The notes: generated by a model not told the origin, from the sequence alone. A stretch of DNA of 64,000 bases from Diplonema japonicum (GCA_964019335.1 OZ025705.1:124001-188000), one strand, 5' to 3'. Shown: positions 10,527-21,583, counted from the first letter of the stretch. Numbers and translations: made by a program.

Positions 10527-12455
10527 TTACAGCTCATAACGAAAAGACTTCAGAGAAGCGTACCTGTGGTGAAGGAGCTGCACCGCTGAGGCACGCCGTT
10601 CAGGGCGACGTTGGAAGCAAGCCGAGAGGAAATCGGCCAGGTCGATGGGAAGCTTGTCTGCATTGATGCAGTCCGGCCAATTGTCAGAGGTTGTAATGGC
10701 ATACAACATTGTCAATGGCGAAGCGTATTCAGTCCACGGTGCACGGCCTGTGTGCATCTCAGCCACAACACAACCCAAAGCCCACACATCCAATTTTGTA
10801 GGATCATACTCATCTTTTTCAATCACTTCCGGTGCGATCCCTTGAGCGGTGTTCCCGCAAAATGTAAACGCTTTCTGCCTCGCAGACCTTGTAAACGGAT
10901 CCGTCGCTTCGGTAAAATTTGCAAGTTTCACAAGACCCGTGTTCTGTGAAACGAGAATCGTCGTGGCGTCAAGATTTCGGTGAGCTATCCCTTTATCATG
11001 TAGATATACCAACGCCTGTAACAAATGCCTTGTATACACCCTCACCACCGAGTCTGGGAAACTGTTATCGGGCATTTTTGCAAGCAAACTGTTCAACGGC
11101 CCGCCGGTTACAAATTCGAAAAACAGTTTTAGCTCGACGAGCTCGGGCGACGCTTCAGAAAATGCGAAACCGTAGAACCCTACGATATGCTTGTGCTGGT
11201 GTTCCTTCAACAGCGAGATTTCCTTCAAGGACTCCGCGTAGGCTTGTTCCTGTGTTTCTCTGTCTGCGACGGTAGATTTGATGGTGACTACCTCGCCAGA
11301 TGAGAGAAGGGCTAAATGGTGTGATTCATCAACTTGTTTAAATTTGTATAGCCGTCTTGTCCCCCATGGAGCGAATTCGTCCTTTCTCGGAGGCGGTCTT
11401 GATAATGGTTGAACAAAGGTGTGTTTTGAAAGATCGGCCATGGAGGCCCGTTTCGAAGGCTCGCGTTCAAAACATTGCCCAATAAATGATCTTGCTTCAT
11501 AGGGGAGGTCGCACGATGTGAAATTTGACGGTAGCCCGCCTTGTTCCATCTCGGCCATTAACATTAATGGGTTTAAATCGGTGTCCCAAGCTGGTTTCCC
11601 GGTCGTCATTTCAACAACAGTGCAGCCTAACGACCAAACGTCAGCTTTCATGGCGTCGTAGCCATCGTATCCATCTGCATCGCCGGGTGTTACAAGAACC
11701 TCTGGAGCCATCCAGTGAGGTGTGCCTATGAAGGTTGTAGCTTGTCGGACGTGTTTGTGTTTCTTCGTGTTTTTCCAGGCGGATCCGAAATCCGCAACTT
11801 TTGCGGTTCCGGTGTCGAAACACACCAAAATATTCTCGCATTTTATGTCACGGTGGGCGATTCTATTTCTGTGGAGATATCTCAGCCCAGAGACGATGTG
11901 CGAGGTGTATATCTTTGCGATTTCCAATGGGAGGTATCCATCGGGGAGCTGTTGTAGGATGCTTGATAACGCACCGCCTGAGATGTACTCTAGAAAGATG
12001 AAGAGCCGGGATTCGTCGAGATGCGAGCCTAGATAGTTCACAATGTTAGGGTGGGAAAGGGATTTCATGACACCGACCTCTTTGTGATAGTCTGTGGTGT
12101 GGCGTTGGTCGGCCGAGCCGATGCACTTGATAGCGCACCAACGGCCGTCTGGGAGCAAACCTGCTTTGACCGTTCCGAAGGTGCCGTGGCCGATGTCCCA
12201 CAGAGCGAGGAGGGAGCCGTGTTCTACTGGAAGACGCATGCATGCGGCGCATACCCGTTCCTTGTCGCCCTTAGGAGCCTTCGGGCAGCAGTTGTCGCAG
12301 AATATTTTCCCGCAAGCCCTGCAATGATGCCGCCATAAGAATAAGTTAAACGTTGCCATGCATTCTGTACAGGCTGCAGCGTCCTTTTGCCATACGGGGC
12401 CCTCTCCTCGGATGGCTGGGATCGCTATGTCCTCGCCGTCTACGCGAGTCCCCAT
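10527..12455 (-). CDS. FYVE-type zinc finger, protein kinase and C-terminal pseudokinase
   Basis: This 642-residue protein starts with a FYVE-like zinc finger (about 22-73; paired Cys motifs and RHHCRACGK), which in the family binds phosphatidylinositol 3-phosphate on endosomes. A first kinase domain (about 84-350) has GHGTFGTV, K110, HRDIKCEN at 201 and DFG at 222, so it should be active; its TPHWMAPEV loop is STE/MAPKKK-like. A second kinase fold (about 370-640) keeps TIK but has HRNLDATT in place of HRDxxxxN and NFT in place of DFG, and lacks a glycine loop. It is therefore a predicted pseudokinase that may regulate the first domain. Single exon, ATG start in a G/T-rich context. The domain calls are from motifs; the partner and pathway are unknown. 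Confidence 0.88.
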   Translation of the reverse strand: MGTRVDGEDIAIPAIRGEGPVWQKDAAACTECMATFNLFLWRHHCRACGKIFCDNCCPKAPKGDKERVCAACMRLPVEHGSLLALWDIGHGTFGTVKAGLLPDGRWCAIKCIGSADQRHTTDYHKEVGVMKSLSHPNIVNYLGSHLDESRLFIFLEYISGGALSSILQQLPDGYLPLEIAKIYTSHIVSGLRYLHRNRIAHRDIKCENILVCFDTGTAKVADFGSAWKNTKKHKHVRQATTFIGTPHWMAPEVLVTPGDADGYDGYDAMKADVWSLGCTVVEMTTGKPAWDTDLNPLMLMAEMEQGGLPSNFTSCDLPYEARSFIGQCFEREPSKRASMADLSKHTFVQPLSRPPPRKDEFAPWGTRRLYKFKQVDESHHLALLSSGEVVTIKSTVADRETQEQAYAESLKEISLLKEHQHKHIVGFYGFAFSEASPELVELKLFFEFVTGGPLNSLLAKMPDNSFPDSVVRVYTRHLLQALVYLHDKGIAHRNLDATTILVSQNTGLVKLANFTEATDPFTRSARQKAFTFCGNTAQGIAPEVIEKDEYDPTKLDVWALGCVVAEMHTGRAPWTEYASPLTMLYAITTSDNWPDCINADKLPIDLADFLSACFQRRPERRASAVQLLHHRYASLKSFRYEL

Positions 12456-12518
12456 TTCCTGTTTCGAGGGGGGTTTTTTTTTATTGGGGCGAAATTTAAA
12501 AAAAAAAAAAAAAAAGAC

Positions 12519-12918
12519 TCAATGTGAAACCGCCTTCCGTTTCCTCGATAGTTTCTCCTCCAGCTCCCGTTGGTTTGAGTACGATGCAGCTCTTTCCGCA
12601 TCTCGTTTCTTCTTTTTTTGTTCGACTGTTTTTTTTTTGTTTTTTTTTGTAGTGGAGAAAAAAAGAGGGGGGGGCACCTTTCTGACACGCTTTCATCGCC
12701 TGATTTGCAAGTTCGTACGAATCCGCCAGCTGTTGGTCCACAGCGGCCTGATAGGCAGCTTGTTGCTGATTGTACACTGCGTACGACTCATAGTATTCTT
12801 TCCATGCCTTCAACTCTTCTTCCGTGTGTGTTGGTGCGGCTGCCTTGGTTTCCCCCTTTGGCTCCTCCTCTTTCTCGACCTTTTTAGGTTTTTTCGCAGC
12901 GGGCTCAGCTGGCGACAT
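12519..12918 (-). CDS. Small Lys-rich protein with a FUBP/SF1-like Tyr motif
   Basis: Two exons (12678-12918 and 12519-12625) encode about 115 residues. The 52-nt intron has a GTGCCC donor and an AACAG acceptor; without splicing the frame runs into poly-Lys/Phe. The N-terminus is basic (AAKKPKKVEKEEE), a possible nuclear signal. The middle segment AWKEYYESYAVYNQQQAAYQ resembles the Tyr-rich AWxEYY repeats of FUBP/KSRP proteins, which bind RNA-processing partners. The C-terminus (ELEEKLSRKRK) is helical and basic. I do not assign a function beyond a likely nuclear, RNA-related role. It sits 63 nt upstream of the FYVE-kinase gene. Confidence 0.6.
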
Positions 12919-13134
12919 TTGTACTATTTCGTTTTTTTTTTTTTTTTTAAAAAAATATAAAGTTTCTCTCTCTCTCTCTCTCCCCCTCCACTCAGCCAAC
13001 CTTTATTTTTTTTTTATCACTTTTTTTTTCCTTCTTCTATACACGGGACAGAGGGAAAATGGAATGAAAAACACTAATATAAATGCACACTTTTTTTTTT
13101 TTTTCTTCTCTCCCCACCCCTTTTTTCTTCTTCC

Positions 13135-14085
13135 TCACATCTCATTCGGGTTGGTGCTAGTGTAGCCAGCTTGCCGTGTTTCGTTCCAGTGGTCAAGGAA
13201 TCCTTTTTTGTCAGCCATAGTGAGGGACATGGCGCCCATGGAGCCGCCCTCGCAGAGCCTCGAAATCAGCGTCTTCTGCAAGGCAGTCACATCTGGCATG
13301 CTAGAGTACTGAGGGGTCTTCACACCAGAAACCGAAACGTATTTTAGGTAGTGAGAGGACCTGGACAACAACCCCGTGAAGTGCGCCGAGAAAGGGTACA
13401 CTTGGGGGAAAGCAGCGCTCCATCTTTTGCGGTCTGTTTCGTCCGCGTACACCAAGGCACGGAGGTGGAATTTTGTGTTTCTGAGGTCGAAGTTGCCGAG
13501 GAACCCCTTCGCGGGGGAAAGAACGCCCTTCCCGTTGGTGGGCGTCCCTTCGAAAAAAAGCACAAGGGGGACCCCTTTGGTTTTTGCGGTCAGAACGGCT
13601 TCCTTCACTGTTTTGTCGTACACGGCTTTGCTCTGCTCATCATATGAAAGTGTAGCGTGTTTCAAAGCGCCCAAGAACCCCTTCACCGCAATCTTGTCGT
13701 TGTTTGTAAAGGCAAAGACTGTCGCTCCTCGTCTGGCATGCTCGAGGATATCAATGTAACCGCAGAAATTTGTCAGAATTACGTCTCCTGGAAGGGGGTT
13801 GTTGTCGGCCTTCATGGAGGTGAGCGGCCATGTCTTATCGGGGATCGAAAAGAAACCCAGGGCGAACATCGAGAGTCGCACAAGAGGTCTGAAGGCGAAC
13901 CCAAAACCAGGCAGCATATACACCACTAGCGTCACCGGAACCACCACCAGAAGAATCGCTATTTTCACCACCAGTGAAAATCCTCCTAGAAACAGTTTCC
14001 CCAAAACACCTCTAGCCGGACCTTCCTCAGGGACAAACGGCTGTATACCTGTACCCGCGTCACCAAATCTTCTGTACTTCTCCAT
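13135..14085 (-). CDS. Lysophospholipid acyltransferase (PlsC-like, LOA1/Vps66-like)
   Basis: This 316-residue membrane protein has a hydrophobic segment at about 30-60 that should act as an ER or lipid-droplet anchor. The glycerolipid acyltransferase motif III equivalent is clear as LFFEGTPTNGKGVL (PEGT-like). Motif I is degenerate: TNFCGYIDIL replaces NHxxxxD, as in the yeast LOA1/VPS66 branch, which acylates lysophosphatidic acid with oleoyl-CoA. The assignment to LOA1-like is by these two motifs; the acyl donor and acceptor are not shown. Single exon, with a T/A-run leader. Confidence 0.75.
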   Translation of the reverse strand: MEKYRRFGDAGTGIQPFVPEEGPARGVLGKLFLGGFSLVVKIAILLVVVPVTLVVYMLPGFGFAFRPLVRLSMFALGFFSIPDKTWPLTSMKADNNPLPGDVILTNFCGYIDILEHARRGATVFAFTNNDKIAVKGFLGALKHATLSYDEQSKAVYDKTVKEAVLTAKTKGVPLVLFFEGTPTNGKGVLSPAKGFLGNFDLRNTKFHLRALVYADETDRKRWSAAFPQVYPFSAHFTGLLSRSSHYLKYVSVSGVKTPQYSSMPDVTALQKTLISRLCEGGSMGAMSLTMADKKGFLDHWNETRQAGYTSTNPNEM

Positions 14086-15021
14086 TTTTTTTTCCCCCCC
14101 AACTCCCCCTCTTTTTTTTTTTGTTTTATTGAGAAATAAAAAAAAAAGAAAGGGAAAAAAAAAACTAGGAAAAAAAAAAAAAATAATAAATTGTGAACGG
14201 GGATGGGTGGGAAAGAAAATGGGGAGGGTGAATGGGGGGGATAAATAAATAAGGGGTGTGTGCGAGAAACCGACTTATAAAAGAATGAGAAAGGGGAAGG
14301 GGGGGGGTAATAAAAAAGGGCGCATGGAGACGGGGGGAGTAGAAGAAGAAGAAGAAGAAAAAGTGAATGGACTGCGCAAGTAAATAAGGTTTTCTTTTTT
14401 TTTTTTTTTTGCTCTTTTTTTTTTGTACACTGTGCGCCTGCGGGTGTGGGACAAAGGGATGGGGGAATGAAATGGGGAAAAAAAAAAGAATAACTCGCAA
14501 AACTTTTTAATCCCCCCCTAGTCCCCGTAAAGAAAAGAAAAAAATCGGGGGGGAGGATAATAATAAAATAGCGGGAGGGGAAAGGTGTATTTCCCCTTCT
14601 TTTTTTTTCCTCCTTTTTCCTTCCAAAAAAAACGGGAAAGCAATTAGCGTGATCCTTTAACGTTTCTGTAAAAGTAAAAAAAAAAAAAAAAATGAACAAC
14701 TTCTTGATCACTTACCCATGTTCCGAAGCTTGAAATATAATATAAAAAAAAAACGTTTCTTTCCATTCTTCTCCCCCTCTTTTTTTTCTTTTCTTTCTTC
14801 TCCCCCCCTTTTTTTTTGTTTGTATACGGCCGGCTGGTGTAGACCAACATAGATTGTGAAACCTAAGACGGCCGCCTTCTGCGTTTTTGTTATTATCCTA
14901 CTGTGAAACGAACTTTTTTTTTTTTTTTTCTGAAGCCCAGAATAACTTTCGTCAGGAAAAAGTGACGAGAAGAATAATAAGAAAAGAAAAAAAAATGACG
15001 AAATTTCTTTTTTCGTTTTAC

Positions 15022-15075
<54 letters not shown>

Positions 15076-15153
15076 CCTCTTCGCACCGCGGCTATCTACC
15101 ATCGCACATGGCAGAGAGAAAAAGAGGAAAGAAAGAACGGAAAAAAAAAAATG

Positions 15154-15184
<31 letters not shown>

Positions 15185-16120
15185 GTCTGCTAATTTCTTT
15201 TTTTTTTTTTAAATATTTCTTTTTTAAGTTACATAATTTAAGGCCGCACCCAGCTTAATTGTCAGTCATTCCGTAGCCACGCATTCTCTTCTGCGCCCAG
15301 ATTCCTCAGGGTGTATTTTTTTTCTTTTTTTCTTTTTCTGACGGCTTTTTTTTTTTTTTCTTTCCCTCAAGCATATTATATTGCTCTCCATAGGTAATGG
15401 GAATATTTAGATGAGCCCTCCCCAGCAGCCCATGTTTTTAAAAATGAATACAAAAGAAAATAAGATCGTAGTCCTTAAAATTCTGAGAGGAGGGGGTGGG
15501 GGGGGGGGGGGGGGGGCAGTCGGGTTCCGTTGCGGTCCATCAGAAAAATCTTTGGGCCAAAGCGAAGAAAAAAATTTAAAAAGAGGGGAATAAGTGAAAC
15601 AGTCAAATTGGAGAAGAATAAAAAAAAAAAAACATTTCTTTTGGTCAGTACTCCCCCCGCTTTTGCCGTGCCTCTACTTTTTTCGTATCACCAGTGGGGT
15701 GCTCCCCTATTCTTTTTATTCTCTTTTTTTCCCTTTCCCTCAATAGAACCCTGTGGCCAAACGATAAGAGCGGAGATGAGACCACAAAAAATAAACGATC
15801 TTTTATTTAAAAAAAAAATTGGCAGGGAAAAAAAAAAAAAAAAAAAAAAAAAAACAACAACAACAACAACAACAACAACACACACGCGAGCGCGCCAGAC
15901 TCTCGGACTCCCCCATATTTGTTTTTCTTCTTCTTTTTTTTTTTTTTTTTTTAAATCATTTATCTCATTATCGAAGCCCCATATCCTTTCTCTACCTACT
16001 TCCCAGGAAGGCACCTCAAGTGCCTATATAAAAAAAGGACCCCCCGCATTCTCCGAAAAAAAGTTGCCACTTAACATTTTCTTTTTTAAAAAAAATCGTG
16101 TGAGGTAGGTCATGTAAATT

Positions 16121-16140
16121 AAATTCACTATGATAAATAG
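16121..16140 (+). repeat. Family B repeat, truncated copy
   Basis: Only the first arm, AATTCACTATGAT, is present. A further weak copy with TTTCACTATGATGGGA starts at 16578. Confidence 0.35.
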
Positions 16141-16341
16141 GGGGAAGAGAGACTTAGCTAGCACAACTCACGCACAATTTCAAAAGATTTGTGGGAAGGG
16201 GGGGGGGGGGGGGGGACGGAGGAGAAAAGGAAAGATAAAGAAGAAAAGAAAAAAAAAAGAGAAAAAAAAAAAGGAAGGGGAAACATTTTACACATTTCCT
16301 GCCTCCTGCGGGCACCTGGGGTGCTAGGGAAAACATTTTTT

Positions 16342-16470
16342 TTAAAAACCCATATGAAAACCTCTTAATCTATCCCGAATTTCTTTTGAAAATGGTGTGC
16401 ATTTTCCTTCCGCCTCGACTTGGCTCACAGCTAATAATACTTGGACAGCTTCAGATACCTGTTCTTCCAT
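16342..16470 (-). CDS. Possible 42-residue small protein or exon
   Basis: An ATG-to-stop minus-strand frame encodes 42 residues of balanced composition (starts MEEQVSEAVQVLLAVSQ, later CTPFSKEIRDRLRG). It is unlike the homopolymer frames around it and looks like genuine coding sequence. A GTATCT sequence after the fourth codon could be a splice donor, so it may instead be part of a larger exon set. I do not recognise the protein. Confidence 0.3.
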   Translation of the reverse strand: MEEQVSEAVQVLLAVSQVEAEGKCTPFSKEIRDRLRGFHMGF

Positions 16471-17369
16471 GGGAAAAAGAAAAAAAAAAAAAAACAACGA
16501 GCCTGCAGAGCTTCAAGGCCGGGGAACAATAAAACAAAAAAAAAGACATCATAAAAAGTTCTGTGTGGTTAAAAAATGGATTTCACTATGATGGGAGTGA
16601 GGGGGGGTGCGAAATAAGCAAAACCCTACCAAAGAAGTAGAAATGGTAGGACACAGGCGCACACATATTTTCTCCAAGTTGTGGCTCCAGGGGGGTGTCC
16701 TTTGGGTTTGCAAATCTTTTGTGGAAAAAAAATAGGGGGAGAAAAGGGGAAAAAAGTGGGATTTTTTTTTTAATACATGAATAACTTTCCCCGAAATTTG
16801 TTTTCTCTTTTTTTTTTTTTTTTTTTCCTTCCAAGAAACAAAAACCATATTAAGAAAATGACTTTTTCAGGTGTTCAGTTGGGATGGTGTCGAAGATGTC
16901 GGGGGAGGGGGAAATCGGTTTCTTTTTTTTTTCTTCTTCCTCAAAATGTCCGGTTTATTTTCTTTTTTTTTTTCCCTTCAAGTTTCTGTTTCCTTTTGTT
17001 TAGTTAGGTATCATTTTCACATGATCACTGACATGGAAAAAAAAAAAAAAAGAAATCCCTATTTACAGACGTTCTTTTCTTCTTTTTTTTTCTCCCCCCT
17101 TCGCTCTCCCTTTTTCCTCCCACCCCCCCCCCCCCCCCCCCAGTTTCATTACAATTATTTTACCAATAAGGACCACTGCTTCGGTCAAAAAAAAAGTGGG
17201 TGGGAGATTGCACACCGCAACACAGTTAGTTTTTTTTTTTGACTGATGTATCAGATTTCTTCCCCCCCCCCCCCGGTCCTTTTTAAGGGATTAAAAAGGG
17301 AAGGAAGAACAAAAAACAAGTCCTTATTCCCCCCCCCACATAATTTTTTTTCAAAAAAAAACTTTTTTT

Positions 17370-18820
17370 TTAATTCCTTAGCTTTCTTCTTGTTAACCTC
17401 CGAACCTCTTCCAAATCAGGTACAAATGGGGGCGGATACTGCCTGGCTGCCACTAAAGACCAGTCAATTGATGAGAAAAAAGGATGAGTGTGGATTGCCT
17501 CGGAGTCAAGCCTTTGAGAAGGCTGTTTTCTAAGCAGCCTGGAAATGAGGTCCCTCGTGTCAGGGGGCACAAAAGCAGGGAAGTCGGGCTCGGCAAGAAG
17601 GATAGAATCGAAGACATCTTGCTCAGAACCTTGGAAGGGGAGCGCACCGGCAGACATCTCGAACAACAAAATCCCCAACGCCCAATGGTCCACCGCGTGA
17701 GTATGCCCGTCACTATTTAAAATCTCAGGTGCGAGATACTCTGCAGTTCCACAGAATGTTTCAGCTCTTGAAGTCGATGACAAGCTCCTAGCATGCCCCA
17801 TATCAGTTAGAACCGTGTGGCCATCACTATCAAGAACAACATTTTCCGGTTTTAAATCTCTGTACACGACACCTTTAGCATGGAGATAATCAAGCGCGCA
17901 GAGAATTTCAGCAGCGTGGAACATTGTACGTTCTCGTGAAAAATACCCTTCCGGTGTTAGGTCTAGGTGGAGGTCAAGATCACCACCTTCCAGCAACGGC
18001 ATTACAATGCATGGGACTCCGTCATATGAAAACACCGCCTCTGCCGAGATGATGAACGGACACTTCATTTCCATCAGTAAGGATTGTTCTCTTGTCCTCG
18101 CCGCCGCGCCTCTTCCCATTTTCACCGCTACCGTTCTTCCTGTGGTGTTGAGGATCGCCCTCCAGACCTCCCCGTAAGTTCCTTTCCCGACAAGTTCTTC
18201 AAGAGTAATGTCTTCCATTTTCAACGACCCGAGATCTGTGGAACCGGCCGAGTTATCTTGCGCTTGCGTGCTTCGGCGTGCATCCTGTTTGTTAATTTTT
18301 TTTTTTTTTTTTTGTTATATTACCTGTCTTGCTGCTCTTTTTAACTGATCGATCCATGTGTTTAATGTTGGGCCCACGTCGAGTTTTACCGTCTTGTCGC
18401 CGAAGGTGATTACTGCAATTCCTCCTATTTCCGCGACCTCTGCGCCAACCATTGAGTACCTCTTGACCATGTGTGTGTCGTCGATTGTGTAGCCCACTGG
18501 ATATTGTACCAAGAACGGGCCTCTTAGTTCGACAGTTGCTTCCTCTTGTCCGTCACCTGACACTTCTATGGGCATGATTCCCGTGACAGAAGGTGGGACC
18601 TGCAAAGGGTTGTGCTGTCGGGGGCCTGCACCTTCTTGTCCTTCCTTGACCTCGTCGCCCACCATTTCTTGCCATCTCGCTTCCTGTGCCAGGGCCATTG
18701 CCGTGCTTTGCTTTTCCTAGATTTTTTTTTTGTAAAAAAAGAACAAAAAATGTTTTAAAAAATGAGATTTGTTACCTTATTCCTCCTCAATGCCTTCAAC
18801 TCCTCCATCATGTCACCCAT
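17370..18820 (-). CDS. AGC-family protein kinase with N-terminal PH-like domain
   Basis: Three exons (18776-18820, 18324-18716, 17370-18284; introns 59 and 39 nt, all phase 0) give about 450 residues. The N-terminal region (about 65-145) ends in a helix (TLNTWIDQLKRAAR) after a beta-rich stretch and looks like a PH domain, the Akt arrangement. The kinase domain begins at about 170 with GKGTYGEV, then AVKMGRG and YRDLKPEN. The AGC signature TFCGTAEYLAPE is present. The metal-binding DFG is DMG here (TDMGHA), which keeps the Asp. No hydrophobic motif FxxFS/TY is visible at the C-terminus. The PH call is from pattern only and is less sure than the kinase call. Confidence 0.82.
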
Positions 18821-19049
18821 TTTTCTATTTTCTTTATTTGGTTCGGTTGTGGTTTTTTTTTTTTATTATTTTTTTTATTTTTTTTTTCTTCCCTTTTCCC
18901 CACCCCTTCGTAGTGTTTTTTTTTTTTTTTTTTTTTCTTTTTTAAATCCGGATGGTGCAAAAACAAAAACAAAAAAAAACCGTAACATTATAACAAAAAA
19001 AAAACCCCCCCTTAATAAATAGTAATAAATAAATAAAAAAAAAAATACT

Positions 19050-20630
19050 TCAGTAAAGGTACGACGCAACAATCCTCACTATTTCGTACAAAACAAAGTT
19101 GTTGTAATGCGCCTGGTCAGACGACGTGTGTCCCATCAGCTGCGTGAGGGGGAAGGTGTCAACAAGGCGGAGCCTGTCGTGTTCCCTGAGGAGGGGAGCA
19201 AGATGCGATTTCGCAGCAGAGTTAAAAACAATCAGCCTAGGGTCCGTCCTCCAATCCTTAACCCCAACAGGGTAACCTTTCTTCGTGTCCGGGTACTTGG
19301 GAGAAGTAACCCAAACAAACGTCTTCCCTTCAGTAAGAAGAGAATTAACCTGAACCGCCCTATCAGCCATAGTGGTGTTAAACCGTTTAAACGGCCAATG
19401 CTTTCTCGATGCAGGGTGCTGACCAAACCCACCGACGACAGCGGAGTAGTGCCGGCCGTTCTTATGCACCTTATCGAGGTATGGGTCATCAAGGAAATGC
19501 AGTGAGACCTCACCGTTACGTAAGGTGGCTTTTTGTTTCCCCTTTACATTCTCAACACATTGTTCACCAGACGCGAAAAGGTATTGGTTCATGTGTTGCG
19601 GTGTACTGATGTTCCTTACACAGCCCAGCCCGTTCCCTTGCAGGAAGTTGACCAACCCGAAGTAGATAGAACGTAGCTGTGAGTCTCCTGTTACTAAAAT
19701 GCTTTTTCGGGGGAGATCCTTCACGTTGGTGGTGGGTAGAGTACAGGTGTCGAATGACCACTCCCACGCCTCGTCGATTTGTGGGTCCCATTGGAACACA
19801 ACGGGGGTTTTTTGAACTTTTTTCGAGCGTACTTTCGTGAATAGTTTTTTTGTCGGGTCGGTCACCACCCACCGTCCTGTTGTCTCTCGTCCTGTACAGG
19901 GGTTCTTGTTCTGTTTTGGTTGGTCGTTGTTGCATGTTAAAATATCGTCTGAGCTTGGAGAGAGTTGTCCCTCGTGGTAGTTGGTTTTCCGTTCTCGCAG
20001 TGCGGAGGTGCCTAGTTTCAAAATAGGTTCTTTCAGCAATGGCGGCCAGAAGTCTCTTGCCTCATCGATACCGTTCCACTCCTCATATAATACTTCTAGG
20101 ACGATATTGTGCACACCACGTTTTGTCAGATCAATCGAGCCAGAATACACGTTTTTTTCCGGATTGTATGTTAAAGAATTTGGCGGGCCTGATACTTCAT
20201 TGTGGGAGCGCAGGAAGAACCTGTAGTGGTCGGGGCCGTGGTCTTCCCGGAGGAATTTTTCGGTTTCCGGGTCGTTGGAAAATTTCCGGTTGAGTGGTGT
20301 GGAGGTGGGCTTTATAAGTATTTCGCCGTGGCATTTTTCGGGGTCGAAACAGGTTTTCACCGTGATGGTTTTCCGCTGAGTTTCGTGAATAACACATCCT
20401 TTTTCTTCTGTAAGGGATGGCTGTTGTTGTTGTTGTTGTTGTTGTTTTGGTGGGGAGGATTTTGTGGGGTCGTGCAATAATTGAGGCGGAGGCGTGGCTA
20501 CGAATCCTCCTTGGTTGTTGTCGCTAAAACCCGTCCCACCCCCAACTGCCATCCACAGCGCGAACCATATCATTAGAACAACACATGCAACCGCTTTCCG
20601 CTTTGGGGGGTTATTTTTATTCTCAGGCAT
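19050..20630 (-). CDS. Type II membrane protein with SGNH/PC-esterase-like domain (NXPE-like)
   Basis: This 526-residue protein has one N-terminal transmembrane helix (about 13-33), a low-complexity Pro/Gln linker with eight consecutive Gln, then a luminal part. Residues about 120-200 look like an Ig/filamin-type domain (SIDLTKRGVHNIVLEVLY), as in NXPE proteins. The C-terminal domain has the Ser nucleophile in VTGDSQLRS (block I) and a block V Asp/His pair in SSDQAHYNN, the GDSL/SGNH esterase pattern shared by plant TBL and animal NXPE families. It may acetylate or deacetylate glycans in the Golgi (inference). The start is the MPENKNN methionine; the upstream frame is poly-Lys. Single exon. 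Confidence 0.75.
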   Translation of the reverse strand: MPENKNNPPKRKAVACVVLMIWFALWMAVGGGTGFSDNNQGGFVATPPPQLLHDPTKSSPPKQQQQQQQQPSLTEEKGCVIHETQRKTITVKTCFDPEKCHGEILIKPTSTPLNRKFSNDPETEKFLREDHGPDHYRFFLRSHNEVSGPPNSLTYNPEKNVYSGSIDLTKRGVHNIVLEVLYEEWNGIDEARDFWPPLLKEPILKLGTSALRERKTNYHEGQLSPSSDDILTCNNDQPKQNKNPCTGRETTGRWVVTDPTKKLFTKVRSKKVQKTPVVFQWDPQIDEAWEWSFDTCTLPTTNVKDLPRKSILVTGDSQLRSIYFGLVNFLQGNGLGCVRNISTPQHMNQYLFASGEQCVENVKGKQKATLRNGEVSLHFLDDPYLDKVHKNGRHYSAVVGGFGQHPASRKHWPFKRFNTTMADRAVQVNSLLTEGKTFVWVTSPKYPDTKKGYPVGVKDWRTDPRLIVFNSAAKSHLAPLLREHDRLRLVDTFPLTQLMGHTSSDQAHYNNFVLYEIVRIVASYLY

Positions 20631-20767
20631 TTTCTTTTTCTTTTTTTTTTTTTTTTTGCCCACCCCAGCGGGGAGACTGGTTTTTTTTTTTGGAAGTGAG
20701 ACAAAAAAAAAAGTTTTTTTTTTCTTAGTGGGGGGGAGAGGAAAATAATAAAAAAAAAAATAATCGG

Positions 20768-20806
<39 letters not shown>

Positions 20807-20809
20807 AAT

Positions 20810-20850
20810 ATATGAGTTAAAAGGAAGTCTTTGTGAGACGCCCCCTTAAA
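20810..20850 (+). repeat. Hairpin repeat family A, copy 5
   Basis: It reads TATGAGTTAAAAGGAAGTCT-ttgtg-AGACGCCCCCTT. The inner stem GTCT/AGAC differs from the other copies but still pairs. Confidence 0.55.
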
Positions 20851-21111
20851 TAAAAACAATAAAAATAAAAACAATAAAATCTATTACTTCCTATAAAAAA
20901 CCCCCCTTTTCTTTTCTTTTTTTTTTCTTTTTTGCATATCATCGTAGAAGGGAGAGGATAAAATTGGGTTTTTCTTTTTATTTCTTCTTTATTATTTATT
21001 AAAAAAAACCTCATCCACCCTTTTTTAAAGAATAACGTCCACTGTAAGGCAAAATGGTATCTCCTTCTAGATTCACGTCCCATTGATGGGGGAGGGGTTC
21101 TGTAAGGTATG

Positions 21112-21158
<47 letters not shown>

Positions 21159-21532
21159 GCTCATCGACTGGGGCTTGTAGGGAACTAAGCTAAACATATT
21201 TCCAACAGGCTCTGAGTCGATGTTTTAACGCGTAAATTAGTTGAGGGTTTTTTTCCCTCTTTTTTTTCCCCCCCAGGCTTTCGTCATTCCGAGTCACTCA
21301 CTCTGTACTTGGAAAATTGCACAAATGCCAATTTTGAAGTCAAAGGTGAGCGAAAAAAATGACTGGAGGGGGGCGGTACTGCTGAAGAATGAGGGGGAAA
21401 ATAAAAAAGGGGGGAGGGAAAACAAATTCGAAATGAGAAAAAAAGGGGGTGGGAAAAAAAAAAAAAACCATTTTTTGTTTGTTTATCCGGAGAGGCACTG
21501 TGGCTAAACCCATTAGACCGATCTTTACCTTC

Positions 21533-21583
<51 letters not shown>

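Larger units (their letters stand above)
14086..17369. other. Longest gene-poor stretch (3.3 kb)
   Basis: It is built largely of homopolymers, including a T run of about 47 at 15024-15070, long G and C runs, a (CAA)n run at 15855-15880 and GAA repeats near 14342. Two weak family B matches (16121-16140 and 16578-16600) and one short protein-like ORF (16342-16470) are the only structured items I found. Confidence 0.6.

Noticed and set aside
15024-15070. Long T run as a poly(A) tail of a retroposed gene
   Set aside because: No retroposed coding sequence or target duplication adjoins it, and similar runs are everywhere.
16586-16834. Minus-strand frames around 16.6-16.8 kb
   Set aside because: Two overlapping frames are open, neither convincing, and both depend on homopolymer translation at one end.
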